Shown here: piece after piece, positions 1-12,740 of the stretch
Position numbering within the stretch: the stretch's first letter is position 1
Layout of the letters: every line of letters starts with the position of its first letter
NCBI RefSeq assembly: GCF_018873765.1
Contig: NC_057924.1
Span: forward strand, 558,001 to 622,000
Source: Telopea speciosissima
Taxonomy: Eukaryota; Streptophyta; Magnoliopsida; Proteales; Proteaceae
Reading direction: 5' to 3'
Length of the DNA stretch: 64,000 nucleotides
The notes under the pieces: model-generated
What the model was told of the DNA's origin: nothing
Database searches by the model: none
The model's input: the letters and a program-made list of their open reading frames with translations, nothing else
Made by a program: the position numbers and the translations under genes

Positions 1-955
1 TGTAGGAGCAGTGGAGGACACTGTTGCAAAGAGGCATTCTTTTGAGCGATTGGGGGATGTAGTTTCGATTTGTATGGAGAACTCCAAAATTGGTTTTGTG
101 GCAAAGTCCAGATCTGGTTTGTAAATGTTAATTTGATGGATCACATACTGAAACAACTGCTGGGTCTGGATGCATATTTAGGAGCTTGGATGAATCTATC
201 TTAGTTTATAAGTTGCAAGGTGTTGTGAGGGGTGCTGGAGTAGCAGTTGCACATGGTTTTCTTGAAGCTCCAGGTGGCAGCGGATTAAAAAATGCTTTAA
301 CTGCATTAATAGTTTATCTCCATGGTCATGGAGTCCTTACTGGTTGAGGGATCCATTTTTTGAGTGTTAAGTGATTCCCAGAAGTTCAGTTCATCTACGT
401 GCTGAAAGAAACAAATGGTTCAGCGGACTTTTTCGGTTATATTTGTTGATATTGTATAATAAGTGTTAATATTACCCATACTGATCCCCACTGACCTGCA
501 TTGTGTGGTTGATGAGGATGCCAAGGGATGTCGATACCAACAAGTGTAAATTTTCTAGTAATATATTCACACTTTTGTATAAGTAAAAAGGGGTGAAAAT
601 GTGTGCAACTACTCATTTGGGTTTGCACGCTGCAGGTATCCTCTTGTTTCAGAATAGATCATAATGAATTTACATGAAGAGCACCCAAAATTTCAAATAT
701 ATGTGAAACATACTATGTTCCTGAGGATGCAAAACAATGATTGTTGCAGACAACCTTTAAACTCCAAAAGAAATGTTTAAGTACATTGAAATTTGGTCTG
801 GTTTCTGGTTTTTCCTCCAGTATTCCTTTCTTCCTACTAAAATGGTTACTTTGCCTTTCCTCTCTTCTCTATGTGCGTGTTTTTCTTGCTTTCCATGAGT
901 TTGTACAATACTTCTTCTATGTATATCACCTGATAGTAGTTGCATGGGCTTGCAG
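1..955. other. Unresolved sequence upstream of the ARP8 exons
   Basis: No ARP8 exon could be recognised here, although the exon at 956 needs at least one upstream partner. Two short open stretches on the + strand look coding in composition: about 2-121, ending in TAA, and about 181-345, ending in TGA. I could not assign either to a family. They may be exons of a decayed gene or transposon debris inside an ARP8 intron. The last bases before 956 form a plausible splice acceptor (TTGCAG). Confidence 0.4.
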
Positions 956-3900
956 AAACTGTGCTATGTTGCTGCTGATTATGAAGCAGAGCTATCTAAA
1001 AATACGGAGGCCTCATTTGAAGTTTCTGGGGAAGGTTGGTTTACCCTCTCGAAGGAGCGCTTTCAAACAGGAGAGATATTATTCCAACCACGTATGGGGG
1101 GAGTGTATGGCATCTCTCTCTCTCTCTCCCCCACTCATTCTGGTCACTTCATTTTAAGATTACTGTCCAACTTGTTTTTCATTTTGAGTTCAGAGCCACT
1201 CAACTGCTTCCATTCATGTTGCTTCTATAAATTTCTTATTACGTGTTCGTTACTGTTTGGAATGGGCTCAGCCCGGGTTTGTCCCTCTCACCTGCCTGCC
1301 AAATTTTACCTAGGGCAAAGTACAATAAGACACACCAGATCACTCATGAACATGAAATAAAAAACTGAACATGGTGGGGAATATATCGAGGACTGACTCA
1401 AACCCATCCCAGTTACTTTTTTTTACTGAAAATGACTAACTCCTTGCACCGAAATGCATTTGAATCCTGTAATTATTAAACAAACAATATGTTGTTCTCA
1501 AGTTCCAAATTTCTGGTTTGAAGATTATACTCTTTTACTGTTTTAGTATAACACACTTCTTCATTCAATGAGGGTATAATCCTGTAATTCATGTGTACTT
1601 GAAAAGCATGCAAGACAATGACAGCTCTTGACAATGACATAATGGTAAGTCACCTTCAAATTATTTTGAAAATCCTTTTATCCTTGACTTAGACCTTTGA
1701 GGAATAAGATAAGGGCAATCAAAAGAAGGTTACAACTTCTCACTTCACCACTTTGGTTACAAATGAGAATATAGCTTCCTTCGTACTGAAGAATGAAGTT
1801 AATCCCTTGCTGAACCACTTAATCTCTCCTTCGTACATTGCTTTGTTTTCTTCTTTTAGTGTTTTTTGTTTTTATTTTTTTTGGGGGGGGGGGAAGATGG
1901 GGTGGTTTGTTGCTTTCTTTTTGCTACAAAGTTCTAGATGTCTGAGCTTGCTGATAATAGATTAAACTCTGCATGTGCATCTTGTGTATGCATTGACCTT
2001 ATTCCTTATATTTGCTTTTCTTGAAGTTATTGTGCTTTGAGAGTTCTGATTTATAATGTATCTTGTGCCATGAGGTGCAGACGTACAATGGGCTTGCATC
2101 AAGCAGTAGCTCTCTGCATGGACCACTGTCAAGCCACAGAAGTAATGGGTGATGATGGATGGTTTAAGACTGTAGTCTTGGCTGGTGGGACTGCATGTTT
2201 ACCAGGACTGCCAGGTCTGCATTGAGAATTTATACTTTATTATTTTTGTAAATTATCTATGCTTGTTGTCAACACAGATGAATGAGTTGGATCAATGAGG
2301 GAGGGGTTGAAAATTTAAAAGCATAACAGCTCAATAGTGCAAATGAGTCCGGGGAATGTTTTGAAGTTCCACAAAGCCCTTAACTACATTTTTCAACTGT
2401 TTGTTGCAGAGAGGTTGGAAAAGGAGCTGTATGAAACTCTTCCTGCAAGCATGTCCAATGGAATCAGAGTAATTCCACCTCCTTATGGCACCGATTCTGC
2501 ATGGTTCGGGGCAAAGCTTATCAGCAATGTAAGCTACTGCACTTCCTGAACAATCTAATGTGCAGAGAATAATATATTGAATATACCATCTTACTAAATT
2601 GGTGAAGCCTGTGGAGGTTGTAGTAGAGACCTGGCCACCTGGGTTCACCTAGCAAGTCATTAGTGACTGCCCATCAGAAGAGAACTCCTTCCTGCTGATC
2701 GAACCCATACTTAGTGGCAGGCAGTTTTGTCTCGTTTATTAATTTGGAAGAACATTGTAGAATGTTTGTTGGTTTGCAAGAAATAATCAGACCCCCTCAG
2801 AACAAGAGTGTCATTATCTTTCTAAAGAGAAAAGTACTGGGAACTCTACATACAGTTAGTAGGGTGATAACTCCCCCCCACCCCGCCGAGCATATGAAAA
2901 GATTTACTCAGCACTTCATCTTCTTTTGAATTGAATTAAGCAAGGGACCCTGCTAATATGGCTTGGGGTTCTAAATCTTCATGAACAGGCTGAGAAAAAA
3001 ACTATGACATGCATGTTCGAATTATTCATTGTGCTTAAACTCAACTCAACTAAGCCTTTTCCAAATACATGGGTTTGGCTACATGGATCCTGTTCCATCC
3101 TTTTGCTCTAATTTGCATCATGTCACTCCTTACAGGAGCACTTAATGGCCTCTGTTGCAAATGCCTGTACCACTTTAAATGCCTCTTTTTCAACTTACCT
3201 CCTATGGGGTTACTACGACAACAACAACTCAGCCTTGTCCCAACTGAATGGGGTCGGCTACATGAATTCTTGTGAAGGCGAAATATTAAAATTAAAAGTA
3301 AAGAATATGAACACAACAACGTCAACTACAATCAGTCTTATACAAACTAATTGGGGTCAGCTACACAGATTCTTGCCCTCCAATCAGCTCAGCTCTATTC
3401 GACGTCATACTTGAAACAAGACCTAAACTATGCATGTCTTTCCTCACCACTTCACTTAGGGTCATTTTAGGCCTGCCTCTAGCTCTTTTAGAGCCTTCAA
3501 TCTGAATCAAGTCACTCCTCAGAAATGGAGCATCCAAAGGCCTCCTTTGAACATGGCCATGCCACCTCAGACGACTTTCTCGTAGCTTATCTTGAATTGG
3601 GGCTACTCTCAAACCAGCTCTAATATGAGCATTCCTTATTTTATCCTTCCTGGTTTTGCCACTCATCCATTTCAACATCCTCATCTCCGCTACGCTTAGC
3701 TTATCTATATGACGCTTCTTAACTGCCCAACACTCCGCGCCATATATCATAGCCGGTCTTATGGTTGCCTTGTAAGATTTTTCTTTAAGCTTTAAAGGGA
3801 TCCGTCAATCACATTACACTCTGGATGCACCTCTCCACTTCATCCATCCTGCTTTAATCCTTTGTGAGACATCATCTTCTATATCACCTTCCTTACTGTT

Positions 3901-4885
3901 GATTGATCCTAGATACCTAAAACAGTCACTTTGCGGAATCTCCACCTCATCAAGTTTCACCCCCTCATTATCCGTCCCGGAGTTGCTAAAGTTACATAAC
4001 CTTTTGATTCCAAGGTTGATATCCATAACTCCAGTTTGGCTGTCTCATCCACCAAAACAATGTCATCAGCAGAAAGTATGCACCAAGGAACCTCTCCTAA
4101 TCTAATTTATTTTTTCACTCATCTAACATTCTCATCTAAGCTATGTGTATCATTTTCCTCTGTTGTTTTTTTGTCACCTAACATTCAGCTCCATACAAAG
4201 TCGTTGGTGTTATAGGCTTATAGCTGTCCTACAGAATTTTCTAGTGGCATACGTCTATTATATATAACTATAGAAGCACCTCTCCACTTCACCCACCACA
4301 CTCTAATTCTATGAGAAACATCTTAAATTTGTCCTTTGTCTATAATTGACTTTAAATCTTTATGTACTCCATTATATGCTCTCTTTGTCAAATCAAGCTT
4401 ATGCCAATGCACATAGCATTCCCCTTGTTGCAGTAGTTAAGGTTGTAATGAATGGCATCTAGGTTAATATATTCTCAGAGCTTCAAGTGAATTTAGATTC
4501 TGAGATAATTGTACATTTTATCAACACAACCTTGCAATCCAACATGCAAGAGTGATGAATGACATCCATTTTTTATACTAGCTCAGATCTGTCAGCAAAT
4601 TTTAGATTCTCAACCAGTTGTTCATGTTATCAGCATGATCATGCAGTCATGTGTGCACTTGACACCAATGCATCCTGTGTCCATTACACTGGCATATGAA
4701 TTAAAGAATTTACTATACATGTATGCCAGTACATGTTGATGTTTTCAAAACCACTCTACATCTCTTAATAGGGTGTGGAAATGTTTGTGTTGATGCAGAT
4801 GAGCACCTTCCATGAGATATGGTGCATGAAGAAGAAGCAGTTCCGCCAGAAGTATGGACACAGCCTCTTGATAGACTATTTGTGA
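956..4885 (+). CDS. ARP8: Actin-related protein 8 (ARP8), C-terminal exons, 5' partial
   Basis: Four exons join in phase: 956-1104, 2081-2214, 2410-2528 and 4799-4885 (TGA), giving 162 codons of the C-terminal end of plant ARP8, an F-box protein with an actin-like fold. Seen: the stretch beginning KLCYVAADYEAELSK, then SGEGWFTLSKERFQTGEILF, MGLHQAVALCMDHC, KTVVLAGGTACLPGLPERL, NGIRVIPPPYG and GAKLISN, all in the order of the plant family. Introns are GT-AG; the codon split GT|A at 1104/2081 and CC-A-G|AG at 2214/2410 keep frame. The last exon gives STFHEIWCMKKKQFRQKYG and then a short tail that differs from what I know of Arabidopsis ARP8, so the extreme C-terminus may be lineage specific. 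The N-terminal F-box and first actin subdomains are not visible and probably lie left of the window. The last intron (2529-4798) is swollen by LINE fragments. Confidence 0.9.
3062..4420 (-). mobile_element. RTE-type LINE fragments in the last ARP8 intron
   Basis: Reverse-transcriptase C-terminal coding sequence lies on the - strand in broken pieces. The longest runs from about 4105 down to 3219: an ADDIVLVDET block near 4060, then YLGSINSKEGDIEDDVS, then YGAECWAVKK, RLRWHGHVQRRPLDAP and RGRPKMTLSEVV. It ends at 3219 in a TTG-repeat tail (read as CAACAACAAC on the + strand) after a GTTGGGACAAGGCTGAG motif typical of plant RTE ends. A second, more degraded 3' piece covers about 3062-3180, and a very degraded third piece about 4110-4420. 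The frame changes between pieces, so nothing here is functional. The fragments sit antisense to the host gene. Confidence 0.85.
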
Positions 4886-5096
4886 ACCATACATTTTCTG
4901 TCCTGCTGGAGCCTTTAATTCCATAGTCGTCTTTCGGAAAGGAGTGACCAATTCTTCTGATAAGCAGTGTGTACAGTTTGCTATCTGGCTGGAGACAGTG
5001 ACTACATTTTTATCTCATGCACCCTGTATTCTTTTGCAGAGTCTCCCAAGTTCTATGTGTTCCTTGATACCATTGCATGAGTAGTCATGATTTTTG

Positions 5097-5102
5097 AATA
5101 AA
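5097..5102 (+). terminator. Candidate polyadenylation signal of ARP8
   Basis: An AATAAA lies about 210 bases after the ARP8 stop codon in a T-rich setting. This is an ordinary distance for a plant 3' UTR. No other AATAAA was noticed between the stop and this site. Confidence 0.5.
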
Positions 5103-7871
5103 ATTCCCTGTTGTACTTCTTTCAGTCTGTATTCTATCCATCTCATGCTGCTGAATACATATTATTCACATTATAATGTTGAGACTTTGCTTGCCAAGTT
5201 TTGGACTTTACACATATTTGTGGTGACATTTTACTATTTTTCCTGAGACCCTAGCAGTAGCGAACAAAAACTATCTATACCCATATCTTGTCTTTTTTGT
5301 TTCCCTACCCTTTTTGTGTGTGCGCGTGGGGCTACAACTCGAGTTGGCCAAACCAGAACCCCCCTTGGACTTGCTTGGATTCAGCTTTGGTTTAGGAAAT
5401 ATAGATGTGAATCACCAAACCAATGCTCCTATATGAATGCTTTTTATATTCAACTTCATAATCTTACAAATGGATTATGAAGGGGACATGCTGGATTTAG
5501 TAGTTGTAAGGTATTATGTGATTGGGTCTATTAGTCTTTTGGATTGTTTTGTATCAGGTTTCAATGTGGGAAGAGGGGATAGGGGAAAGTGATGACTTCC
5601 ACTCTGAATGGACTGACTCGCAAAGAGCCCCGTCTCTCTTATCTTATTCTTTTTGTTTTTTTTACCCCATCCTTCTTAAGAAAAGATATGAAGGCTGCAG
5701 TAGTACAGATACATGTGTCATACAAGGTAAGAAAATGAAATACAGGTTTTCTTACATTGGTATTGAAGCATTTCATCGGGAGATTTTTCATCCGCAGTGC
5801 CCTCCTAAGTTTGCTTCTTACTTAATATTTGCCAGGTTTTAGTTTAGCCTAATGGTCATTATCAGACCCTCCCTGAACATTCATTTGGGAAGGCCCATAC
5901 AAGGAACCTGTAAATGGGGAGTGGGAAAAATAAGAAATAAGATTTTTTTGGCAATTCATTGCTGTTCATGTCATTTTCCTAATGGTGACCATGAGGTTAG
6001 CTAGCATTTTCAATATTGGACTATTCACAGAATATTTAATAGATTTCATGGTTTTCTTTTTGGATAAATAGTGATTCTAATTTCTAAAGTAATTTAGACA
6101 AATTTCTTCATTTTACAGTTTACCAAATAATCTGACATACACTAACAGATACTTCAGCATTATTATACAAATTATAGTTGCTGCCCCTATGTGGACCCCT
6201 AAACAGTTCTGAACATCCAATATGTAATCTCTCTTTCCACAAATTCCTTCCATAGGCCATTGATGTCAACCCAAAGTGACCACATGAGCACTTGAGCTGG
6301 CCATGCACAAGAAAGACCACCTACACTTAACTGGCTAAGATCCTGTGATCTCACATTCCTGGGTAGACAAATTCATAACAAGAAAACGATGTCATCCTCC
6401 GTATCTTCTATAAATGAAGTACACGATGTCCTCTCACAATTTCTCTTTCCTCATTTTTTTTTTTTTTGCTACTCGCCATTGTCTTGGCATGTAAGATACC
6501 AATATAAGCTCACAGCGTGTAGTAGATCCCTCTTGCATCACATTAGACTTTCCCATTAAATAAATTTCATTTCCAATAAAAGAAGCTCCCCAACAAAAGC
6601 TGCATTTTCCAGTGAATATTTAATGTACCATGTTCAACACCTAATGAATAGCCCGATAAAAGATCATTCACAAATCTGATTCATAGAAGAGATTGATGTA
6701 AGAGGCTGAAGTTGCTAGTTAAGATTACAAAGTCAGAAACATAAGGATGAGGATCAAAATAATATGCCAAGTCAAAAACAACTAACACAGGAGGCCAGTA
6801 TAAGAGACGATCGGTTGGCCTAATAAACATATAACCACATACACCAAAGGAATCAAGAAATAATGGCAGAAAATTGATGGTTTGTTTTTAAATTGACTGA
6901 TAAGAAAGAAAGAGATAACTGAACAGCAATTAAAGTAAACCGTCAATAAGTGCTGTACTGTTATGCTACCCAAGGGTTGATGTAATTACAATGCTAATAG
7001 GAAACCCAACCCGACACACGTAGACGCCCAACCCGACACACAGTATGAATTCCTTCAATTGATCCAGTATAAAACAGATAAAAACACTGACTCATGATAT
7101 CTACAACACTCAAATCTATTATAAATTCTTCAGAGTAACCAACTGCCTTTCTCTTTCTCTCTCTCTTCCCTTCACAGTTTCACATGAAATATGACCCATC
7201 TACGCCCCTTATGTACAAAACCATTTCATCACTCTTCATTTATGTGTTTCCTATGCTGCTTGCTCAGAAAACCTTCTCCCTAAACTGTAAACAAAATTTA
7301 CAATTAAAAATTAAATTTACTTAATTAACATAAGTAAGTAAATCTGACGAGGCATATGGCATTTGCATTTCCTTGTAGACACAGAATGTATTACTATTAT
7401 TATTATTATTATACCCTGTGAAGTGTGAAAGTGAAACCACCATTGCTCCCCGTCCTAGAGTGCAACAACCGATTGGAGATGTTTGGGTTAACGAAGCTAG
7501 CTGATTCATTAATTAATTTCTTGTGTGTGATATCAAAGTGGGCTGTTACTGTTACCTCTATCTATGTATGTCGAATTCATCATATTCGGGGAAGGCATGA
7601 ATGCAAGACAAGGTATAGGTGGTCCAAGCAGAAGTAGATAACACCCTCCACGCCAGCCATGAGAACCGTGGACAATTCAACACTCTTGAAATCTATTAAG
7701 ACAAAAACATTGCAATTATTTTTTTCAACCTACTCTTTTCCAGTTTAAACCGGACCTCACTTATGTCAGTATCACCTCCAGTGTTAACTCTGAGTTTCGC
7801 ACTCAACTCAACACACACTGGTTAAGGTGAAGGGAGAGAAATACACATATTTGTGTATATATATATATATA
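5103..7871. other. Intergenic sequence without recognised genes
   Basis: AT-rich sequence with scattered short open frames in all phases, none resembling a protein family I know. It contains a short TTA/TAT trinucleotide run near 7388-7412, a TC-rich run near 7150 and an AT dinucleotide run just before 7872. No conserved gene signal was seen. Confidence 0.5.
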
Positions 7872-8199
7872 TGGGAGAGAGAATGCTACCCGATCATGCA
7901 CTAGGCATGGCAACCATGCCTAGACAAATAACCTAGTTGCCTTGGGGTGTCTGAAAATGACCACCTTGCCCCCATGTAAAGGCAGAAATTCCAAGCACCC
8001 CAAGGTGGTTATGTGTCTACGTGTTGTCACCACACCTAGCTCACAACCAAGTAACATTCTATTCCCCAATAAGAGAACGCTACCTGGGCACGTGCGGTGT
8101 GCTGTCCCTGGCTCCCTGCACAACAGTTATTTTGCACAACTGTGAGTCTGGGCACAGGGCCAACGTACCGCACACACCTAGGCAACGTTCTTTCTCCCA
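7872..8199. mobile_element. MITE-like TIR element inserted in a TA repeat
   Basis: The left end TGGGAGAGAGAATGCTACC (7872-7890) is mirrored by the right end 8181-8199, whose reverse complement is TGGGAGAAAGAACGTTGCC: 15 of 19 positions agree. Both sides are flanked by TATATATA, so the target was a TA microsatellite and the duplication cannot be delimited. The interior has no coding capacity. A second AGAACGCTACCTGGGCACG motif lies inside at about 8074, suggesting an internal rearrangement. A shorter relative with the same GAA(T/C)GCTA core is at 27544-27673. Confidence 0.7.
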
Positions 8200-8209
8200 T
8201 ATATATATA

Positions 8210-8553
8210 GGACTTCAACTACACTTTTAAAGGAGGAAAGACGTGTTGTGGGGGGGGGGGGTTGGGAGGAGGGGACGATGCCTCAAGGCACAAGATGTAG
8301 ATAGGAGAATTACACCCTTTCCATGAACAAACAAGTACCTGAAAGGCTATCAGATACACATATTGGTGTGTATATATATATATATATATATATTCAGTCT
8401 ACCTATCTAACACTACCTCATGGGACTTCAACTACACTTTTAGGGTAGAGGGAAACGCTGTGTGTGTATTGTGGAGGGGGGGGGGGTGCCTTAAGGCACA
8501 AGATGTAGATAGGAGAGTGAACCCTTTCCATGAACAAACAAGTACCTGAAAGG
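8210..8553. repeat. Two-copy local duplication with poly-G and TA runs
   Basis: The unit starting TTCAACTACACTTTTA occurs at about 8213-8347 and again at about 8427-8553. Both units contain a G run, then GCACAAGATGTAGATAGGAGA and then a shared block ending in TACCTGAAAGGCT. The units are separated by a TA microsatellite near 8370-8390. Differences between them are mainly in the G-run length and a short insertion, which suggests a fairly old tandem duplication. Confidence 0.7.
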
Positions 8554-9264
8554 CTGGAAGCCAATGTCAAGGATCCATGGCCATGGCAGATTTCCCTTTT
8601 TTTTTTTTTTAATATTACATACTGTATAAAAGCCAAGCCCTATCTCTTCTTCCTTTTTATGCTTCCAACTTTAGTTTGTTGTCGCCATCTAAAATCTTTT
8701 TGACAGAATAACTTCCTTTGCTGCAACAAGCATCCTCATCAATGTCCCACACAAAGGCCAGCGAAATCTTTTCTTCCTCTCATTCTGTCCACATTAGCTT
8801 GTCCCAACACCATCACAACCTTCAACAGAAGAACCTTCTTCGCTGCAACAAGAACCTCATCAACATTACTATAATTTGAATGGGAAATCTAGCATACAAC
8901 CATCATAGCTACCATGTCAATCTATGTTTAGGAAACTTGATCTGGTATGGCTACTTGTAACAACTGCAGGCTTATAAATCTCATCAGAAATCAAGAAAAT
9001 TTGTTCTTGCGTACTTGTGAAGTTATCTAGTTTGTCTTAATTTTTGGGACAACTCATTTCACTAAGATGGAGTTCTCCAAAGTATGAAGAAGCTCGAAAA
9101 CTAGAAAATTCAAATTTAAAAAGCAAACCACAGAAGGTAAACAAACTCCAGGAAGTCAGTTTCTTGTCAGCGAAATTCCAATATCAGAGTTTCCAAGCTC
9201 CCCTTGGGCTTTAGGTCAGGTGAGGTCTGCAAAAAGCCTCTCTAAATGAGGCAGTGCAGCTCCT

Positions 9265-9550
9265 ATTGAAAGCATTGTTCCAAAATCCAACCTCTCCATC
9301 AAACCACTTTTGGGGTCTGTTCTGGGTCTCTGGTTCAACCATCTTGGTCAAGAAAGTTAAAATTAAACCTATAATTTGTCATATACTTGATAATGTGTCA
9401 ACTGCAAAAAAAAAATGTAAACTGCTTCATTGAAACCAATGTTCCGAGATCCAACCTCTCCATCAACCCACTTTTGGGTCCCTGTGATGGTCTCTGGTTC
9501 AACCATCATGGTCAGGCAAGGTTAAACTAAGCCTACAATGAGCACGTGTT
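9265..9550. repeat. Two-copy tandem duplication (about 164-bp period)
   Basis: A block containing ATCCAACCTCTCCATCAA, then CCACTTTTGGG, then GTCTCTGGTTCAACCATC and a GGTCA...GGTTAAA tail appears at about 9277-9400 and again at about 9441-9550. Divergence is modest. No coding potential or terminal repeats were recognised. Confidence 0.65.
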
Positions 9551-9648
9551 GACATGACAAATGTGTATGGATATCTACCCAACAAAGACCAAAAGTCTTT
9601 AACACTTCAACATGGCTGTGGAGAACAACAGTAACCCATCCTTTTTTC

Positions 9649-9730
9649 TTTTTGGTAGGTAGGCCCCAAGGAGAGTTGAACCCATGACCTCTAAATCTTT
9701 GCCAACTGCGCTACCCTCTAGGGGTAAAGT
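9649..9730 (-). mobile_element. tRNA-derived SINE fragment
   Basis: Read on the - strand this contains an A-box-like TAGCGCAGTTGGCAA and, about 30 bases later, a B-box-like GGGTTCAACTC. These are the two internal pol III promoter boxes of tRNA-derived SINEs. The stretch cannot fold as a complete tRNA and ends in a CT-rich tail, so it is read as a SINE head and not a tRNA gene. Confidence 0.55.
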
Positions 9731-10556
9731 AACCCATCCTTTCGAGACAATAAGCCTCTATGACCAATTATCAACCCCCCCCCCCCCCTTGATACATTGA
9801 AACATCACAAACAAAGAAAAAAAGACCTCAGGAAGGATGAAATCCCCATTCTCAAATCAAATTTATGACATGTTGACAACTGTACTTTGAAAGTAACAGG
9901 TTAGACCAAAAGTTGCACAGTTGTCAGCTCTTTCATATCTTGTCTGCCATCTGTTGCTTTTCAACACAGCCTCCTCAGTTGTCGGTGACGTAGCTCAAAG
10001 CATGAAGAAGAAAAGGACCAGCAATCACTCAGCCAGCCCATCGAACCAGCCCAACAGGAAAGTGAACCAGATTGAGGCCCATTATAATCACTTAATTGGT
10101 CTTTGCATGGAGATATTCTAAGAGATCAGGATGCTGATTGCATAAAGTATTTTCTAGAAGTTTTGAGCTTTCAAGACTGCCTTGATAAGATTTTATTTAG
10201 TTACTATTTTTCTTTAGTTGCTACTTGCTTCTAGTTATTACAATATATTAATTAGATTTCAGTTACTAGAGCTTGATCAGATTTCATTTTCTACTTTGAA
10301 TTGTAATTAGTTTTTATTTTGTAATTACTCTGCAACAGAAAAAAATTACACAGTTTCGGCTAAATTTCCCCGAAATTTCGGTATTTCGTTCATTTCGGCC
10401 TACCGAAACGAGTTTCGAACTATGGCTGTTACAGCTCCCCACAATGTGAAGAATGAAAGAACTTAGCTTATGCTGGTTTGTTGTGTGATTCACTGCTGTG
10501 AGAGACAGCCTGGGTGACGTGCCCTTGTAGAGATAGGTGGGATACCTTCTCTACAG

Positions 10557-12732
10557 AATGGAACAAGATCTCGCCGAGATCTCGATAATATCTCGGTATT
10601 TTGAATAAGCAAGATGAGATGGCAGGCGAAATGGAAGGATTACAAAAATCTCGGCCGAGATCAAGATCTCGTTTCGACCGAGGTCGGGATCGAGATCTCG
10701 TTTCGACTGAGATCTCACCTAACCCCCATATAAAAGTGTACAGAACTCCACTGAGACAGTCGAGTTCTCAACTGTCTCGATTGTCTCAGTGCCTACTGCC
10801 TCTGGTGTTCCAAATTGGACTCAAAACTTCATCTTTCTTTGCAATTTTTTATGGAAAATCACCGCATAACTTCAACAAATGCGTGGAAACGTTGATCTAC
10901 ATCAAGAATCTTGTGATTTGAAGAAGATTTGAACATTCCAAGTCCAAGGTGAACCATTTTTCCCCAAATCTCTTTTTTTCCAAAAAATATGTTCAATCTT
11001 GGTGGTTGGGTGTCAATTTAATATATGTTACACAACTTTGGCCAATCTATGACTTGATGGAGTCCTAATTATTTCTGTTAATGTTTATTTTTTAAATTTT
11101 CTGGAAAAAAATGAATTTCTTGCAATAAAATTTGAAAAAATTAGGATCAATAGTGATTGTTTGGACGTGATTTTTATGTATGTTGGAAAGATAGCAATCA
11201 GAGTGCTCTCACAGACTTGTTCATCCATCGGATATGAGCGCAACTGGAGTACATTTTCACTGATACACACCAAGAGGTGGAATTGATTGACGTACAAACG
11301 ACTGGAGCAGCTAGTGTATGTGCACTATAATATGAGACTAAGGACAAAACACATACGAAATGGAAGACAATTCTAAAGAACCAGCCGAGCTAGCAGACAT
11401 TTTCCAAGAGGACTCAGATGAGGAAGAGGATCCCCTATACCAGTGGGTGAGGGATCAAGGTAAATCAGAAATGGATCATGCTGGGGTAGGCCCGACCCCA
11501 CCATAGCTAATTCGATGGGTACTGATGTGGATGTATATGGAGGAAGAGGGGCGTATGCATTCAGAGTTGCCTCAACCTTTTGAGAATCTGGCTGGCCAGG
11601 TTGGTGAGGAGGAACACGAGTCAAATGGGTCACCATCTGATGGAGATGGGGGCAGTGGTGATGGGATGGGATGGTGTGGTGCCGTGGTGGTGGTGGTGGT
11701 GGTGGCATGGCGAATGGTGGTTATTATGATGATCGTCATGAGGAGATGTGCGAGTAGTACCAGTAAGGGCTAAGGACAGAGGCGGAGCCTGTGTGTTACA
11801 CAGGTGAGAGTCAATTTACTCATGTCACACAGGATCAGGACCATGGTGCCCCCACTACGTACAAGAGACGCCCGCGTCGCAGACAGTCAGAAGCTTAAGA
11901 TGAGGACATGAGTATGAAGACCATGCTTGAAAGTTTCGGAAGCATGAGTATAGATACAACTAGTGAGCGTCGTGGCATACATCTGGCCTCAATATGACTA
12001 TGAGTATGGCCATGAGAGCACCGGGTCCGACTATAGTGGCTATGGTCAGTTTGGGCAGCCGTAGTTAGTATAACTCTACACATGAGTTCGATAGTCGAAG
12101 CACTAGGTCAGGTTTTGTGGACGACATGTTCACAGTCCCAACCTAGCCATACATGTCGATGGTAGTTCAATAGCCTAATGGCAGTAACAGTGGATTGATC
12201 TGATCGCATCCTCCTCTTCCATACCCTAGGATAGGGCACCTTTAGTTAGTTGATGACAACACTTGTGTGAATTGTGTGGAAGATTATGTGTGGTTCTTCA
12301 GCAGCACTATGACATGGAAATCCTAAGTGGCACATTCAGAGGAATACTTGATTTGGCAATATGGCTTGGGATGATAGATATATATGTTAAAATTGATGTA
12401 TTTTATACTTTTACATTTCTAATGCTTAGTTAAGTTGTTTTATATTAATTGTATGCTTTGATTGGTTTCTATTACTAAATTATGTGTAAAATAGGGCCTA
12501 TTAGTACATCGTAGCCAACCAAACTAGGGTCCGAAGTCAAACTCCTATTTAGACTTTGATTTTGGACATTCCCATAGTGTCATTGTGTTTAAATGGCCCA
12601 AAATAGGCTGTATACAAAGTTTCATGACCAAACTTGGTCAAAAACCCACCGAAACCAGCTACCGAGTTTTTAAAAAAATGCACCAACTCGCCGAGATCTC
12701 GGTTTTCTGGCTGGGCAAAACCAGTACCGAAG
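10557..12732. mobile_element. hAT-like element with exact 8-bp TSD
   Basis: The direct repeat CTCTACAG flanks the element at 10549-10556 and 12733-12740, the 8-bp TSD size of hAT transposons. Subterminal zones on both sides are packed with CGAGATCTCG-type motifs (10568-10710 and 12690-12712). The terminal inverted repeats are weak. The interior has an acidic and glycine-rich open stretch near 11360-11770 but no recognisable hAT transposase dimerisation domain, so it looks non-autonomous or decayed. The segment from about 12230 to 12665 is closely similar to 44690-45130 in the element at 44242-45224, placing both in one family. Confidence 0.75.
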
Positions 12733-12740
12733 CTCTACAG

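Noticed and set aside
9649..9730. Possible tRNA gene
   Set aside because: A and B box-like motifs are present but arms and anticodon stem do not fit a complete tRNA; a SINE head explains it.
11373..11773. Overlapping + and - ORFs rich in Pro, His or Gly
   Set aside because: They lie in a biased, repetitive part of the hAT-like element and show no domain.
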